A DNA stretch of 64,000 nt. It comes from Actinomadura citrea (GTDB lineage Bacteria; Actinomycetota; Actinomycetes; Streptosporangiales; Streptosporangiaceae). Every line of letters starts with the position of its first letter. Within the stretch, counting starts at the first letter, position 1. Made by a program: the position numbers and the translations under genes. Under the pieces are notes generated by a model that was not told the origin of the DNA, made no database searches, and saw only the letters and a list, made by a program, of their open reading frames with translations. Location: positions 5,952,001 through 6,016,000 of the forward strand of contig NZ_JACCBT010000001.1 in the NCBI RefSeq assembly GCF_013409045.1. The letters are read 5' to 3'. This document shows, piece by piece, positions 16,748 to 25,152 of this stretch.

Positions 16748-17308
16748 GTGACCGAGCAGCTCGACCAGGTCTTCGGCCGGTTGGTCAACCGCAGCTGGCA
16801 GCGTTTCTCCGAAGAGCTCCACACCCGCGAGATCGACGATCTGCTCGTCGGCGCCGTGATCACCGCGGCGGTCGCCCACGGCAACGCGCTGATCGACCTG
16901 AACTCCGACGGCAACCACCACTACCTGCGGTTCCAGCACCGGGAGCGCAAGCACCGCCTGATGTTCCAGCTCACGCACCGGGCCGGCACCGTCACGGCCG
17001 CCAAGACGCTCGGCCAGCACGCGGCCGTGACGATCGCCTACGGCGAGTACGTGCGGGACGCGCGGACGGTGTGGCAGGCGCTGAAGTCCGAGGTGAAGAG
17101 CGGTTTCCTGGACGTCGGGGAACCCGGCGTGCTCACCGTCGACGCAGATCTCGCCACCGGCTACGTCTACGTGCAGGTGCCCCTGCTGCTGGACCTGGAC
17201 CAGTACTTCGCCGACCACTACACGGTGAAGTACCCCGTCCTCCAGGAGCACATCGCCGCCGTCACCCAGGCCTGCGCGAAGTACCTGCACGGCCGCATCG
17301 CCGCCTGA
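16748..17308 (+). CDS. Hypothetical protein, first of two related genes
   Basis: 186 residues from GTG 16748, with GGAAGG five bases upstream (the GTG at 16742 overlaps that site). Mixed alpha/beta protein without signal or membrane segment. A block IDLNSDGNHHYLRF corresponds to IKSGGDLQYVRF in the next gene, and both continue with a similar strand, helix, strand order, so they are probably distant paralogues. The fold order recalls small YbjN/secretion-chaperone-like proteins, but I cannot assign a family. Spacing to the next gene is 14 bases, an operon. Confidence 0.7.
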   Translation: MTEQLDQVFGRLVNRSWQRFSEELHTREIDDLLVGAVITAAVAHGNALIDLNSDGNHHYLRFQHRERKHRLMFQLTHRAGTVTAAKTLGQHAAVTIAYGEYVRDARTVWQALKSEVKSGFLDVGEPGVLTVDADLATGYVYVQVPLLLDLDQYFADHYTVKYPVLQEHIAAVTQACAKYLHGRIAA

Positions 17309-17322
17309 ACCGGAGGACCGCC

Positions 17323-17850
17323 ATGCTTTCGATGATCAACAAGTTCAAGAACAGCGCCGAGGAGCGGGAGAGCAAGGACGAGGCCCTCATCGGCGAGATG
17401 GTGTTCACCATGGCCCACCTGGGGTGCCCCGTCATCGGGATCAAGTCCGGCGGGGACCTGCAGTACGTGCGGTTCAAACCGGTGGGCGACGCGGTCCTGT
17501 ACAGCTTCACGATCGTGCTGGACCGCAAGACCGGGGACGGCGTGCTGCAGCAGGCCGTGCTCGGCAGCAAGGCGACGTTGACGTTCGTCGCCGAGGTCAA
17601 GAACCACATCGCCGACCCCGACGATCTGGTGGCGATGTTCCGCACCGACATGGCGAACATGCTGCGCAGCCCGTGGTTCGGTGACATCAAGCTGGACCAC
17701 CAGCTCAACTCGATCACCGCCACCAAGAAGCAGCTCATCGACATCGACGACTACGCCGACGCCGACGGCGCCGACCGCGACCGGCTCCGGCAGCTCCTCC
17801 AGGGCACCATGCAGGAACTGCGAGAGAAGGTGGCCCCGTACAAGAAGTGA
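17323..17850 (+). CDS. Hypothetical protein, second of two related genes
   Basis: 175 residues from ATG 17323, with GGAGG seven bases upstream. It starts with a charged helix (MLSMINKFKNSAEERESKDE), then a beta-rich part (CPVIGIKSGGDLQYVRF, VLYSFTIVLDRKTG) and a C-terminal helix (LRQLLQGTMQELREKV). No cysteine cluster, signal or membrane segment. Paralogy with the preceding gene suggests that they form a heteromer. Function unknown. Confidence 0.7.
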   Translation: MLSMINKFKNSAEERESKDEALIGEMVFTMAHLGCPVIGIKSGGDLQYVRFKPVGDAVLYSFTIVLDRKTGDGVLQQAVLGSKATLTFVAEVKNHIADPDDLVAMFRTDMANMLRSPWFGDIKLDHQLNSITATKKQLIDIDDYADADGADRDRLRQLLQGTMQELREKVAPYKK

Positions 17851-17930
17851 CGTCGGCCGGCCGCCTCCCACGCACCATCGTGATCGGTCACCTCACCTGA
17901 GCCGGGGGTGTGGCGGATACTTCGTCGGGT

Positions 17931-17938
17931 GATATATC
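17931..17938. promoter_or_regulatory. GATATATC palindrome at the PadR promoter
   Basis: A perfect 8-base palindrome nine bases before the PadR ATG. TATATC would also serve as a -10 box, giving a leaderless or nearly leaderless message. A site here fits autorepression by PadR. Confidence 0.45.
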
Positions 17939-17947
17939 GTCTGCCGT

Positions 17948-18292
17948 ATGGTCAAACGAACCACGGTGATGAGCGAGCCCACGTACTTCGTGCTGGCCGC
18001 GCTGCTGGACGGGCCCGTGCACGGCTACGGGATCATCAAGAGGGCGCAGGCGCTGTCCGACGGGCGCGTCCGGCTGGCCGTCGGCACCCTCTACGGGGCA
18101 CTCGACCGGCTGGCGAGCGGCGGGCTGATCGTCGTGGACGGTGAGGAGACCGTCCAGGGCCGTCCGCGCCGCTACTACCGGCTGACCGAGGACGGGCGCC
18201 TGGCCGTCCACCGGGAGGCCCTGCGCCTGGAGCAGGCGGCCCGGGTCGTCACGGGCCACACCTCCCCGATGACGGGGGAGGCCGGAGCATGA
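17948..18292 (+). CDS. PadR-family transcriptional regulator
   Basis: 114 residues from ATG 17948 (ATG 17969 is a shorter alternative). The PadR winged helix is plain: YFVLAALLDGPVHGYGIIKRA, VGTLYGALDRLASGGLI and RPRRYYRLTEDGR. It is a short PadR with one C-terminal dimerisation helix. Its stop overlaps the start of a membrane-protein gene (GCATGA). PadR proteins in this arrangement normally repress their own operon and respond to membrane or drug stress. The GATATATC site lies right at its promoter. Confidence 0.92.
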   Translation: MVKRTTVMSEPTYFVLAALLDGPVHGYGIIKRAQALSDGRVRLAVGTLYGALDRLASGGLIVVDGEETVQGRPRRYYRLTEDGRLAVHREALRLEQAARVVTGHTSPMTGEAGA

Positions 18293-19179
18293 GCGGAGCA
18301 TTCACCCGAGGCTGGTATCGGCTGTTCCTGCGGACGTTCCCGCCCGCTCACCGCGCCGAGTACGGCGCCGAGATGCTCGACACACTGCTGAACGACACCT
18401 CACGCCGCGCTCCCTCGCCGCGGGAGACGGCCGGGCTCCTCACCGCGGGCTTCGCCGCCCGGGCCCGCGCGGCCGCGGGGGAGGCCGGGCCGTGGTGGGC
18501 GGACGGTGTGCACCTCGGCTTGTTGATGCTGGCGCTGGCGAATCTGGCGTACGGCATCGGCGACCACGCGTCCCCCGGGTGGCTGGCCGCTTCGGCAGTG
18601 CTCGTCGTGGCGTTGCTGCGCGGCTGGGCACTGATGGTCCTGCCGCTCGCCCTGGCCGTGGCGTTCTCGACCGGCCGGGCCATGCTGGTGGGGGCGGAGA
18701 CGACGTCCTGGCCGCCGCAGTTCTTCGGACCGGCGTACCACAACTGGGCCTCGCTGGCCCCCTACAGCGTTCTGGCGATCGGGGCCATGGCACTTGCGGC
18801 GATCCGGGCGGGGAATCTCTCCGGGCCTCGGGCCCTGCGGGTGCGGCCGTTGTGGTGGCTGGTGATCCCCGCGGCCGCCCTGGCGCTCACCTCCATGCCC
18901 GGGAGCCGGGAGTACGGCGAGACCTGGCAACTGGTCAGGGCGGGCACGGAGGGCGTCCTCCTGCTCGCCGGAGTGCTGGCCACCGCGATCGCGCGCAGCC
19001 CGCGCTGGGCACTGGCCGCGACCATCTACGTCCTGCCCGCCGTGGCCTCCCCGTTGACCAACCCGCCGTCGAACGCGCAAGACACCGGCTACTGGTTGAC
19101 CCTCACCGGGCTCCTACTGGCCATGGCCGCGACAGCTTGGCGGCCCCAGCCCGTCCCCGAACGCCGCCATCCGCAATAG
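18289..19179 (+). CDS. Multi-pass membrane protein co-transcribed with PadR
   Basis: 296 residues, ATG overlapping the PadR stop. The first 70 residues are cytoplasmic and Arg-rich (WYRLFLRTFPPAHRAEYGAEM, the start typical of PadR-linked membrane proteins). About six to seven hydrophobic segments follow (LGLLMLALANLAYGI, WLAASAVLVVALLRG, LMVLPLALAVAF and so on). No enzymatic motif is visible. It is probably the regulated target of the PadR protein. Function unknown. Confidence 0.82.
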   Translation: MSGAFTRGWYRLFLRTFPPAHRAEYGAEMLDTLLNDTSRRAPSPRETAGLLTAGFAARARAAAGEAGPWWADGVHLGLLMLALANLAYGIGDHASPGWLAASAVLVVALLRGWALMVLPLALAVAFSTGRAMLVGAETTSWPPQFFGPAYHNWASLAPYSVLAIGAMALAAIRAGNLSGPRALRVRPLWWLVIPAAALALTSMPGSREYGETWQLVRAGTEGVLLLAGVLATAIARSPRWALAATIYVLPAVASPLTNPPSNAQDTGYWLTLTGLLLAMAATAWRPQPVPERRHPQ

Positions 19180-19316
19180 CCGGACCGCGGAACGCCGGGG
19201 CCGGCGAGCGCATCCAGGGCCTGGACGCCGGAGCCGTCCGCGAGCATGGATCGCCGGGTGCCGTTTCCGGCGCACCGCGCGGACCGTGCCGCAGGTCCGG
19301 CTGCAGGCGCGGCAGC

Positions 19317-19796
19317 TCAGCCGAGCGGAAGCTCCGCGGTCACCTCGTCCCCTTCGGTGGTGAGCGCGGCGCCCAGGCTCACCAGCAACGCGCGGGCGCC
19401 GCGGTTGCCCGCCGTCGTCGAGGCGAGGAACCTCGCCGCTCCGGTCGACCGGGCCTCGGCCAACAACAATGCCGTCACCCGCGTGCCGATCCCGCGGCCA
19501 CGAGAAGCGCGGCTCAACCAGATGCCCGCCTCCACCGCGTCTCCGTGGGGCTGCAGGCGCGCCGCCCCGGCCGCTTCCCCATCGACGTCGACCACCCACG
19601 TGCGCTCCACCGCCGTCGCCGGGTTCAGGCATCTCGCGCGATGGAACTCCAGGAACGCCGTCCGGCGCTCAGGCGTCCAGCCGGGCGCGCCGTTGACCGG
19701 AGGCATCACCTCAAGAGGGTCCGCGCCGGCCACGGCCGCGTCGAGCAGCCGCGCCAGCGCGGGCTCGTCCAGGGGGCTCAGGGCTACCTCGATCAC
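19317..19796 (-). CDS. GNAT-family N-acetyltransferase
   Basis: About 159 residues from GTG 19796; the upstream frame to 19865 lacks a start with a ribosome site, and the exact start is unsure. GNAT features: TWVVDVDGEAAGAARL (beta strands), AGIWLSRASRGRGIGTRV (acetyl-CoA-binding RGxGIG loop) and AARFLASTTAGNRGARALLVSLGA (motif B). It resembles RimJ/RimL-like enzymes that modify small amines or protein N-termini. Substrate not predictable. It lies 106 bases before the quinone oxidoreductase stop and in the same direction. Confidence 0.8.
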   Translation of the reverse strand: MIEVALSPLDEPALARLLDAAVAGADPLEVMPPVNGAPGWTPERRTAFLEFHRARCLNPATAVERTWVVDVDGEAAGAARLQPHGDAVEAGIWLSRASRGRGIGTRVTALLLAEARSTGAARFLASTTAGNRGARALLVSLGAALTTEGDEVTAELPLG

Positions 19797-19902
19797 CTCC
19801 AGAGTCTGACGCCCGGGCGAGGTCCCGCGCGAGCGAATTTCGGCGTCCTGGCGCTGGCGTCGCAACTCCAGCAGCTCCGGGGGCGCGGGTTCCGTCTCTG
19901 GC

Positions 19903-20868
19903 TCAGGGGGCCAGGACGATTCTGCCGAAGACCTCGCCGGCGTCCATCTTCTGGTGGGCCTGCTCTGCCCGATCCAGCGGCAGCACCTCGTGGACGACCG
20001 TGCGCAGGTCCCCGTTCGCGGCCGCGGCGAACTGGGACGACCGCACGGCCTGCCTGTCGGGGCCGGGCACGGTGTCGGAGCTGAAGGTGGCGAAGGACAG
20101 CGACCTGCGGAAGGCGTCCATCAGCCGCATGCCGAAATCCTCCGGTGGCTGCCCGCCGACCACTCCGACGGCCACGAATCGCCCGTTGGGGTTCAACCTG
20201 TCCAGGAAATGAGGAAGCCGGGGGCCTCCCACGACATCGATCACCACATCGAAGCCCGATGGCGCGCCGGGGCCGCCGCCCTCGCCGGAACGGTCGAGGA
20301 CGTGCGTCGCGCCCAGGTCGCGCAGGCGGGCGCCGCGCTCCGCCGACGAGGTGGTGACCGCCACCGCGCCGGCGCCGAACCCGGTCGCGAGCTGGACCGC
20401 CGTGATCCCGATGCTGCCCGCCGCGCCGCGCACGAGCAACGCCTCGCCGGGCGCGAGACGGGCCCGGTCCAGGGCGAAATGGGCGACCACACCGGAGCCG
20501 CCGAGCGTCACCGCGTCGGTGCCGGTCAGGCCGTCGGGCAGGGGCAGGACGTCCTCGACCGCCGCGACGGCCTGCTCGGCGTACCCGCCTGCCAGGCCGG
20601 TGAACGCCCACACCCGCCGCCCCGTCCACGAAGCGTCCACGCCCTCTCCCACGGCGGTGACGCGTCCCGCGACCTCGCTGCCGAGGAGATGGCCCTCCCG
20701 GAAGCCGTGGGCGGCGAGCGTCCCCCGGCGGATCACGGCGTCCACGCCACCCACCCCGATGGCCTCCGTGGCGATCCGCACCTGTCCCGGGGCGGGGACG
20801 GGCACGGGCAGGTCGACGACCGCCAGCCCCTCGGGGGCGCCGAACTTCCTGATCACGACGGCTTTCAT
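19903..20868 (-). CDS. NADPH:quinone oxidoreductase-like zinc-independent MDR protein
   Basis: 321 residues from ATG 20868, with GAGGAG eight bases upstream. Medium-chain dehydrogenase fold: N-terminal MKAVVIRKFGAPEGL, GHLLGSEVAGRVTAVGEGV, and the nucleotide-binding region LVRGAAGSIGITAVQLA. Zinc-ligand cysteines are absent, as in quinone oxidoreductases. It should reduce quinones or enones with NADPH, in detoxification. It is divergent from a TetR gene 168 bases away, with a perfect 20-base palindrome between the two starts, so it is probably the repressor's target. Confidence 0.88.
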   Translation of the reverse strand: MKAVVIRKFGAPEGLAVVDLPVPVPAPGQVRIATEAIGVGGVDAVIRRGTLAAHGFREGHLLGSEVAGRVTAVGEGVDASWTGRRVWAFTGLAGGYAEQAVAAVEDVLPLPDGLTGTDAVTLGGSGVVAHFALDRARLAPGEALLVRGAAGSIGITAVQLATGFGAGAVAVTTSSAERGARLRDLGATHVLDRSGEGGGPGAPSGFDVVIDVVGGPRLPHFLDRLNPNGRFVAVGVVGGQPPEDFGMRLMDAFRRSLSFATFSSDTVPGPDRQAVRSSQFAAAANGDLRTVVHEVLPLDRAEQAHQKMDAGEVFGRIVLAP

Positions 20869-20997
20869 CCTGGCTCCTCGGGAGGGTGCGTGGCGGGGTC
20901 ACGGCCGCGGCGACCGTGGATGGCGAACCGGCCTCCAAGCCGGAGGCATCACCGGCCGAGTACCGGGACCCGGGCGGGGCCACCGTCATCGGACCGT

Positions 20998-21017
20998 AAC
21001 GGACGCACCCGTCCGTT
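20998..21017. promoter_or_regulatory. 20-bp TetR-type operator
   Basis: AACGGACG and CGTCCGTT (20998-21005 and 21010-21017) are perfect arms around CACC. The site lies 18 bases before the TetR start and 130 before the oxidoreductase start. ACGGACG...CGTCCGT is a typical form of actinomycete TetR operators. Confidence 0.72.
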
Positions 21018-21035
21018 TGGCTAAAGTGAGAGGCG

Positions 21036-21680
21036 ATGACCGGCCGTTTGCCTCACACCGCGCGCTCCGACGCCCGCGACAACCGGGCCCGCATCCTGGC
21101 CGCCGCCCGCGCGGTGTTCGGCGAGGAAGGCCTGGGTGCGCCCATGCGAGAGGTCGCCCGGCACGCGGACGTCGGCCCGGCCACGCTGTACCGGCACTTC
21201 CCGACCAAGCAGGTTCTGATCGCGGAGGCCTTCGCCGAGCAGCGGCGAGCTTGCCGGGCCATCGTCCACGACGCCCTCGCCGACCCGGACCCGTGGGACG
21301 GATTCCGGAGCCTGGTCGAGCGGATCTGCGAGCTCCACGCCCTCAGCCGGGGTTTCGCCGACGCCTTCATGACGGCTTTCCCCGAGGTCATGGACTTCGC
21401 CGTCGATCGGGAGCGAACCCTGCGGGCGGTCGCCGAACTGGCCCGCCGCGCCCAGGAGACCGGCCGGCTGCGCTCCGGCTTCGTCGTCGACGACCTGGTC
21501 CTCATGCTCATGGCCCACCGGGGCATCCAGGACGCACCGCACGACGCCCGGCTCCAGGCGTCCCGCCGTTTCGCCGCCTACGTGATCGAGGCCTTCCAAG
21601 CCGTTCCGGAGACGGGGGCGCCCGCGCCGCTGCCGCCGGCGCCAGGCCTACGGCTCGCCCACCCGCCCGTCACTCCGTAG
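21036..21680 (+). CDS. TetR-family transcriptional repressor
   Basis: 214 residues from ATG 21036 (GAGAGG a few bases upstream). The N-terminal HTH is typical: NRARILAAARAVFGEEGLG, MREVARHADVGPATLYRHFP. The C-terminal ligand domain is helical with a Pro-rich tail. It is divergent from the quinone oxidoreductase gene and follows a perfect palindrome, so it probably represses itself and that gene. The inducer is likely to be an electrophile or quinone. Confidence 0.93.
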   Translation: MTGRLPHTARSDARDNRARILAAARAVFGEEGLGAPMREVARHADVGPATLYRHFPTKQVLIAEAFAEQRRACRAIVHDALADPDPWDGFRSLVERICELHALSRGFADAFMTAFPEVMDFAVDRERTLRAVAELARRAQETGRLRSGFVVDDLVLMLMAHRGIQDAPHDARLQASRRFAAYVIEAFQAVPETGAPAPLPPAPGLRLAHPPVTP

Positions 21681-21787
21681 AGCCGCCACCGGCCGCATCA
21701 CATGGCATCCGGAAACTCCTTAACGCCGGGCAACCGATTCGGGGGTCCAGCCGGTAGATGTCGGCGGGAGATCTACTGGGAGGTCGG

Positions 21788-22309
21788 ATGCGGGAGCCAC
21801 CGGACTTCGCGGCGTACGTGACGGAACGGTCGCCGCGGCTGCTCAGAACGGCCTATCTGCTGTGCCGCGACTGGGCGCAGGCGGAGGACCTGCTGCAGAC
21901 GGCGCTGGTCAAAGCGTGGCGGGCGTGGCGGCGGATCGAGGACAACCCCGATCCCTACGTCTACCGGATCCTCGTCAACACCCATGCGTCTTGGGCCAAG
22001 CGGTACTGGCGCGGCGAGCGGCCCACGGAACGGCCGCCGGACGGCCGCGACCCGGCGGACGGCATCGGCGCCGCCGAGGACAAGGCGGTCCTGTGGGCGG
22101 CGCTCGGCCGGCTCCCCCACCGGCAGCGCGCCACGCTGGTGCTGCGCTTCTTCGAGGATCTGTCGGAGCCGCAGGTCGCCGCGGTGCTCGGCTGCTCGGT
22201 CGGGACCGTGAAGAGCCAGACCAGCAAGGCCCTCGCCAAGCTCCGGATCGATCCGGGCGTCCTGGCCGCCGCACCGCAGGGAGGGAATGACCGATGGCAC
22301 ACGAACTGA
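21788..22309 (+). CDS. ECF sigma factor, SigE-like (SigE70) family
   Basis: 173 residues from ATG 21788, with GAGG five bases upstream; the frame from 21758 lacks that spacing. Region 2: LLRTAYLLCRDWAQAEDLLQTALVKAWRA; region 4: ALGRLPHRQRATLVLRFFEDLSEPQVAAVLGCSVGTVKSQ, the DVxxxL-type HTH. A GGAAAC/CGATTC pair at 21711-21740, 18 bases apart, is a possible self-recognised promoter but weak. The next gene overlaps it by 16 bases and is probably its membrane-bound regulator. Confidence 0.92.
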   Translation: MREPPDFAAYVTERSPRLLRTAYLLCRDWAQAEDLLQTALVKAWRAWRRIEDNPDPYVYRILVNTHASWAKRYWRGERPTERPPDGRDPADGIGAAEDKAVLWAALGRLPHRQRATLVLRFFEDLSEPQVAAVLGCSVGTVKSQTSKALAKLRIDPGVLAAAPQGGNDRWHTN

Positions 22310-23343
22310 AGGACCTGACCGAGGTCATGGAGGCCGAGAGTGCACGCGGCGTTCCGTCCCCGGATCTGCTGGACGGAGTCCGCCGCCGGGTCCGGCGCGG
22401 CAACCGGCTGCGCGCCGCCGCCGCGGCCTTCGGCGCGGTGCTGGTGGCGGGGACGGCCTTCGGGATCGTCCAGCAGGATGGGAACGCCCGCGGTCGGGAT
22501 GCGCTGGCACCGACGATGGCGGGCGTCGTCAACCCGGACTTCCCGGGGTCCGCGGGGCGGGACGGCATGCTGCCCCTGAAGGAGGTGCGGTTCTCGAAAC
22601 TTCGGGCCAAGGGATGGTTCACCGTCACGCCGACCGGGCCGTTCATCGGCACCGCCCTCCGGTGCTCGGGCGACTTCATGGTCTACAAGGAGAGGAAGCC
22701 GGGCCTCTTCGACGGTGGCGGCTGCGACAAGGGAACGCCTGGCGACAACGCCACCTCGGTCTTCAAGGTCACGCCAGGCGTGCCGATCACCTTCGAGGTC
22801 GTGGCCGTCCCGCTGAAGGACGGCGGCCAGGGCCCGAGCACGTTGGGTTCGATGACCGACATCGACCGGTATCTGGCCGGCCACGGGCCGATGCCGGGTG
22901 AGTGGAGCGTCCTGGTGTACAGCGGCCAGTGCGACCCCGACACCTGCACCATGTTGACGCGTCCGCCCACGCAGCCGAAGCAGCTGCCGGTGGCGGAGCT
23001 GAAACGGCTGGCGCGGGTGACCGGGACCGCCGACGGGAGCTCCCGGACGGTGCCGCTCAAGGAGCCGGGGAAGTCGACGCGAATGCGGGTGACGTGTGTG
23101 GACGGCGCGGCGGTGGCGGTCGTCCGGATCGGCGGGCGGACCAAGATCGTCGACTGTGAGAGCGCCGAGTCCACGGGCATCGCCTGGGACCAGGACGTCG
23201 AAGGCGGGACGGACGCGATCGAGATCGCCGTGCTGCCGGCGGAGGCGGGCAAGGTGCACGGCACCGGTGACGCCGCGCTGGCGAAGCTGATGAAGGGCGT
23301 GAAACCGGCGGGGAGGTGGACGCTGGAGGTCTACGCCCGCTGA
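22294..23343 (+). CDS. Single-pass membrane protein, putative anti-sigma factor
   Basis: 349 residues from ATG 22294, inside the end of the sigma gene. The N-terminal 45 residues are cytoplasmic and helical (MAHELKDLTEVMEAESARG), then one membrane segment (LRAAAAAFGAVLVAGTAFGI) and a long extracellular domain with several cysteines. This is the usual layout for SigE70-type sigma regulators: the short inside part would bind the sigma, the outside part would sense. No zinc-binding HxxxCxxC (ZAS) motif is present. The role follows from position and topology. Confidence 0.78.
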   Translation: MAHELKDLTEVMEAESARGVPSPDLLDGVRRRVRRGNRLRAAAAAFGAVLVAGTAFGIVQQDGNARGRDALAPTMAGVVNPDFPGSAGRDGMLPLKEVRFSKLRAKGWFTVTPTGPFIGTALRCSGDFMVYKERKPGLFDGGGCDKGTPGDNATSVFKVTPGVPITFEVVAVPLKDGGQGPSTLGSMTDIDRYLAGHGPMPGEWSVLVYSGQCDPDTCTMLTRPPTQPKQLPVAELKRLARVTGTADGSSRTVPLKEPGKSTRMRVTCVDGAAVAVVRIGGRTKIVDCESAESTGIAWDQDVEGGTDAIEIAVLPAEAGKVHGTGDAALAKLMKGVKPAGRWTLEVYAR

Positions 23344-23357
23344 GTCCGGCAGAGCCA

Positions 23358-23388
23358 CCGGGCCCGGACGGCCACCGTCCGGGCCCGG
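23358..23388 (+). terminator. Hairpin after the sigma/anti-sigma operon
   Basis: CCGGGCCCGGAC and GTCCGGGCCCGG are perfect arms around GGCCACC, starting 14 bases after the stop. Confidence 0.65.
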
Positions 23389-23477
23389 CGTCTCGCCCGC
23401 GTGCCGCACCCCGGACATCCGCACGGTGCGCAACGCCACCGCCAAGCCCTCAGCGCATCAGCTCCTTTCACCGAGCA

Positions 23478-23515
23478 GGGCCGGTCCCGGAGCGTCCCCG
23501 CTCCCGGACCGGCCC
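23478..23515 (-). terminator. Hairpin after the leftward XRE/DUF397 pair
   Basis: 17-base arms (23478-23494 and 23499-23515) with one mismatch and a four-base loop, just beyond the DUF397 stop at 23529. Together with the hairpin at 23358 it isolates two convergent operons. Confidence 0.6.
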
Positions 23516-23528
23516 GCCCACGTCCCCG

Positions 23529-23723
23529 TCAGGCCAGGTCGAGAGCCCCTTCCTTGATCCGCTGAAGCAGACCGCCGAACACGTCGCCACTCACGGTCAG
23601 CCGTCCCCCCTCAGGATCCTTGGAGTCCCTGACCCCGACGCCGTCGGGCAACGCGGCCATCTCGACGCACGCCTCGTCTGTCGCACCACCGCTGTAAGAA
23701 CTCTTCCTCCACGCGCTGGTCAT
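23529..23723 (-). CDS. DUF397 protein, partner of the second XRE regulator
   Basis: 64 residues from ATG 23723, with GGAGGA six bases upstream; GTG 23729 is a less likely start. Family signature WRKSSYSGG near the start, CVEMA, VRDSKDPEGGRL and a C-terminal helix. The ATG overlaps the XRE stop. It is the cognate partner of the XRE protein, expected to relieve repression. Confidence 0.93.
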   Translation of the reverse strand: MTSAWRKSSYSGGATDEACVEMAALPDGVGVRDSKDPEGGRLTVSGDVFGGLLQRIKEGALDLA

Positions 23724-24535
23724 GTGCACTCCTCCATCACCTTGCGGATCAGAGCCCGGGAGGCGTCCTCATGGAGGGCTTTCGCTCCGATCCGCTCGAA
23801 GTCCATGTTCAACTGCCTAACTTCGGAAGGCACCTCCACCAACCGGCCTCCGCGAAAAGCCCCGATGTAGGCGATGTCCCGAGCTTCCAGACTCATGATC
23901 TGGAACGGGCCGTCAAGCCCTATGTAGGCCCCGGCCGACCTCGGGATGACCCGCGTGATCACGTTGGCTCGATCGCTGAACTCCAGCAGGCGCTGGAGTT
24001 GGGCCCTCATCACCTCGGCTCCGCCGACTGGACGGTAGAGGACGCCTTCGTCGAGCAACACGAGCAGCAGAGGCCCGGCCGTACCGCTCAGCAGCGTCTT
24101 CTGGCGGGCCATGCGCGCCGATACGACGCTCTCGACATCGGGCGCACCCCCGGCCTGGACGAACGCCCGAGCGTAGTCCTCGGTCTGGAAGGGGACGGGG
24201 ATGACCTGCCCCTGGTAGATCCTGATCATGGTGGCTTGCGACTCGTACTGGGCGTACTGCCGGAACCAATCCGGCTCATGCGCCGTACGAGCGAACCAAA
24301 TCAGCATTTCGAAGAGCCTGGGCGTGTTGTACTTTTTGTCGAGCACTCTCGCCTGGTCATCGTGCAACTTGAGCCGCCCGGCCTCCATGTTGGAAACAGT
24401 CGATCGCGCGGCACCGATGATCTGCCCGCACTGGGCCAGCGAGTGATCATGCTTTTCCCGCTCGAAGCGTAGTGCGTACGCCAGAAAATGCCAGATAGAG
24501 ATCTTGGGGTCGAGCGGCTCCCTGCTGTTGGCCAT
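23720..24535 (-). CDS. XRE-family regulator with DUF5753 domain
   Basis: 271 residues from ATG 24535, with GGAGAGG directly upstream. HTH at about 20-70 (FLAYALRFEREKHDHSLAQC, RSTVSNMEAGRL), then the DUF5753 domain (WFRQYAQYESQATMIRIYQ, VPFQTEDYARA, LVLLDEGVLYRPVGG). It is divergent from an ATP-binding gene. The 102-base intergenic region has two opposed copies of GTGTTTCCGG, each next to a start codon, an obvious operator pair. The order HATPase_c / XRE / DUF397 is a standard actinomycete signalling cassette. Confidence 0.93.
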   Translation of the reverse strand: MANSREPLDPKISIWHFLAYALRFEREKHDHSLAQCGQIIGAARSTVSNMEAGRLKLHDDQARVLDKKYNTPRLFEMLIWFARTAHEPDWFRQYAQYESQATMIRIYQGQVIPVPFQTEDYARAFVQAGGAPDVESVVSARMARQKTLLSGTAGPLLLVLLDEGVLYRPVGGAEVMRAQLQRLLEFSDRANVITRVIPRSAGAYIGLDGPFQIMSLEARDIAYIGAFRGGRLVEVPSEVRQLNMDFERIGAKALHEDASRALIRKVMEECT

Positions 24536-24544
24536 ACCTCTCCA

Positions 24545-24618
24545 GTGTTTCCGGTTTTCCCAGATACGCGCGAGATTAGCTTGTGCGCCCGATCCTGAGG
24601 ACAGAAACCCGGAAACAC
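24545..24618. promoter_or_regulatory. Paired inverted operators GTGTTTCCGG / CCGGAAACAC
   Basis: Perfect 10-base arms at 24545-24554 and 24609-24618, the first nine bases before the XRE start, the second 19 bases before the HATPase_c start. Flanking TTT/AAA extends the match. Each arm covers a promoter or leader of one divergent gene, so one regulator could control both. Confidence 0.6.
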
Positions 24619-24637
24619 ACAAGGAAAGGGCACGGCA

Positions 24638-25063
24638 ATGCTGACAACGCCGGACTGCCTCCTGCTCTCCATGCTGGCGTCGAAGGCCGCACCGGGACTG
24701 GCGCGCACGCTGACGATGGCGCGACTCCACAAATGGGACTGCGTGCATATTTCGGACGATGCATTCTTGATCGCCTCGGAATTGATCACTAACGCCGTGG
24801 CGGCGACGCCCGGCGAGGAGATCCGCTACCAATGCAGCCGGGACGTCGCCGGCGTCCTCATCGCCGTGTGGGACGCCAGCACGGTCAGCCCGCAACCTCG
24901 TCCACTGGCGGAGCTGACGCTCGACACCCTGGACATCTCCGAGGAGCACCGGGACGACGACGGCGGCCGGGGCCTCCCGATCGTCACGGCCCTGGCCACC
25001 GAGTGCGGCTACTCCCCCGACCCGACAGGAGGCAAATGGGTCTGGGCCCGCCTCAAACCATGA
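24638..25063 (+). CDS. ATP-binding protein of the anti-sigma (HATPase_c) type
   Basis: 141 residues from ATG 24638 with GGAAAGG upstream. N-box FLIASELITNAVAATP, G1 VWDASTVSPQPRP and G2 DDGGRGLPIVTALA. It is a single-domain GHKL protein of the RsbW-like set found beside XRE/DUF397 genes. It probably modulates a sigma-factor or regulator pathway by binding or phosphorylation; the partner is presumably the divergent XRE/DUF397 pair, with which it shares an operator region. Confidence 0.88.
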   Translation: MLTTPDCLLLSMLASKAAPGLARTLTMARLHKWDCVHISDDAFLIASELITNAVAATPGEEIRYQCSRDVAGVLIAVWDASTVSPQPRPLAELTLDTLDISEEHRDDDGGRGLPIVTALATECGYSPDPTGGKWVWARLKP

Positions 25064-25152
25064 CGCGACCACATCGACTTGCGGCGTGTTGCCCCGATGG
25101 ACGTGGCACAGAGGCAACACGCCGACCAACGACACTTGGGCTGACGAGGGGG

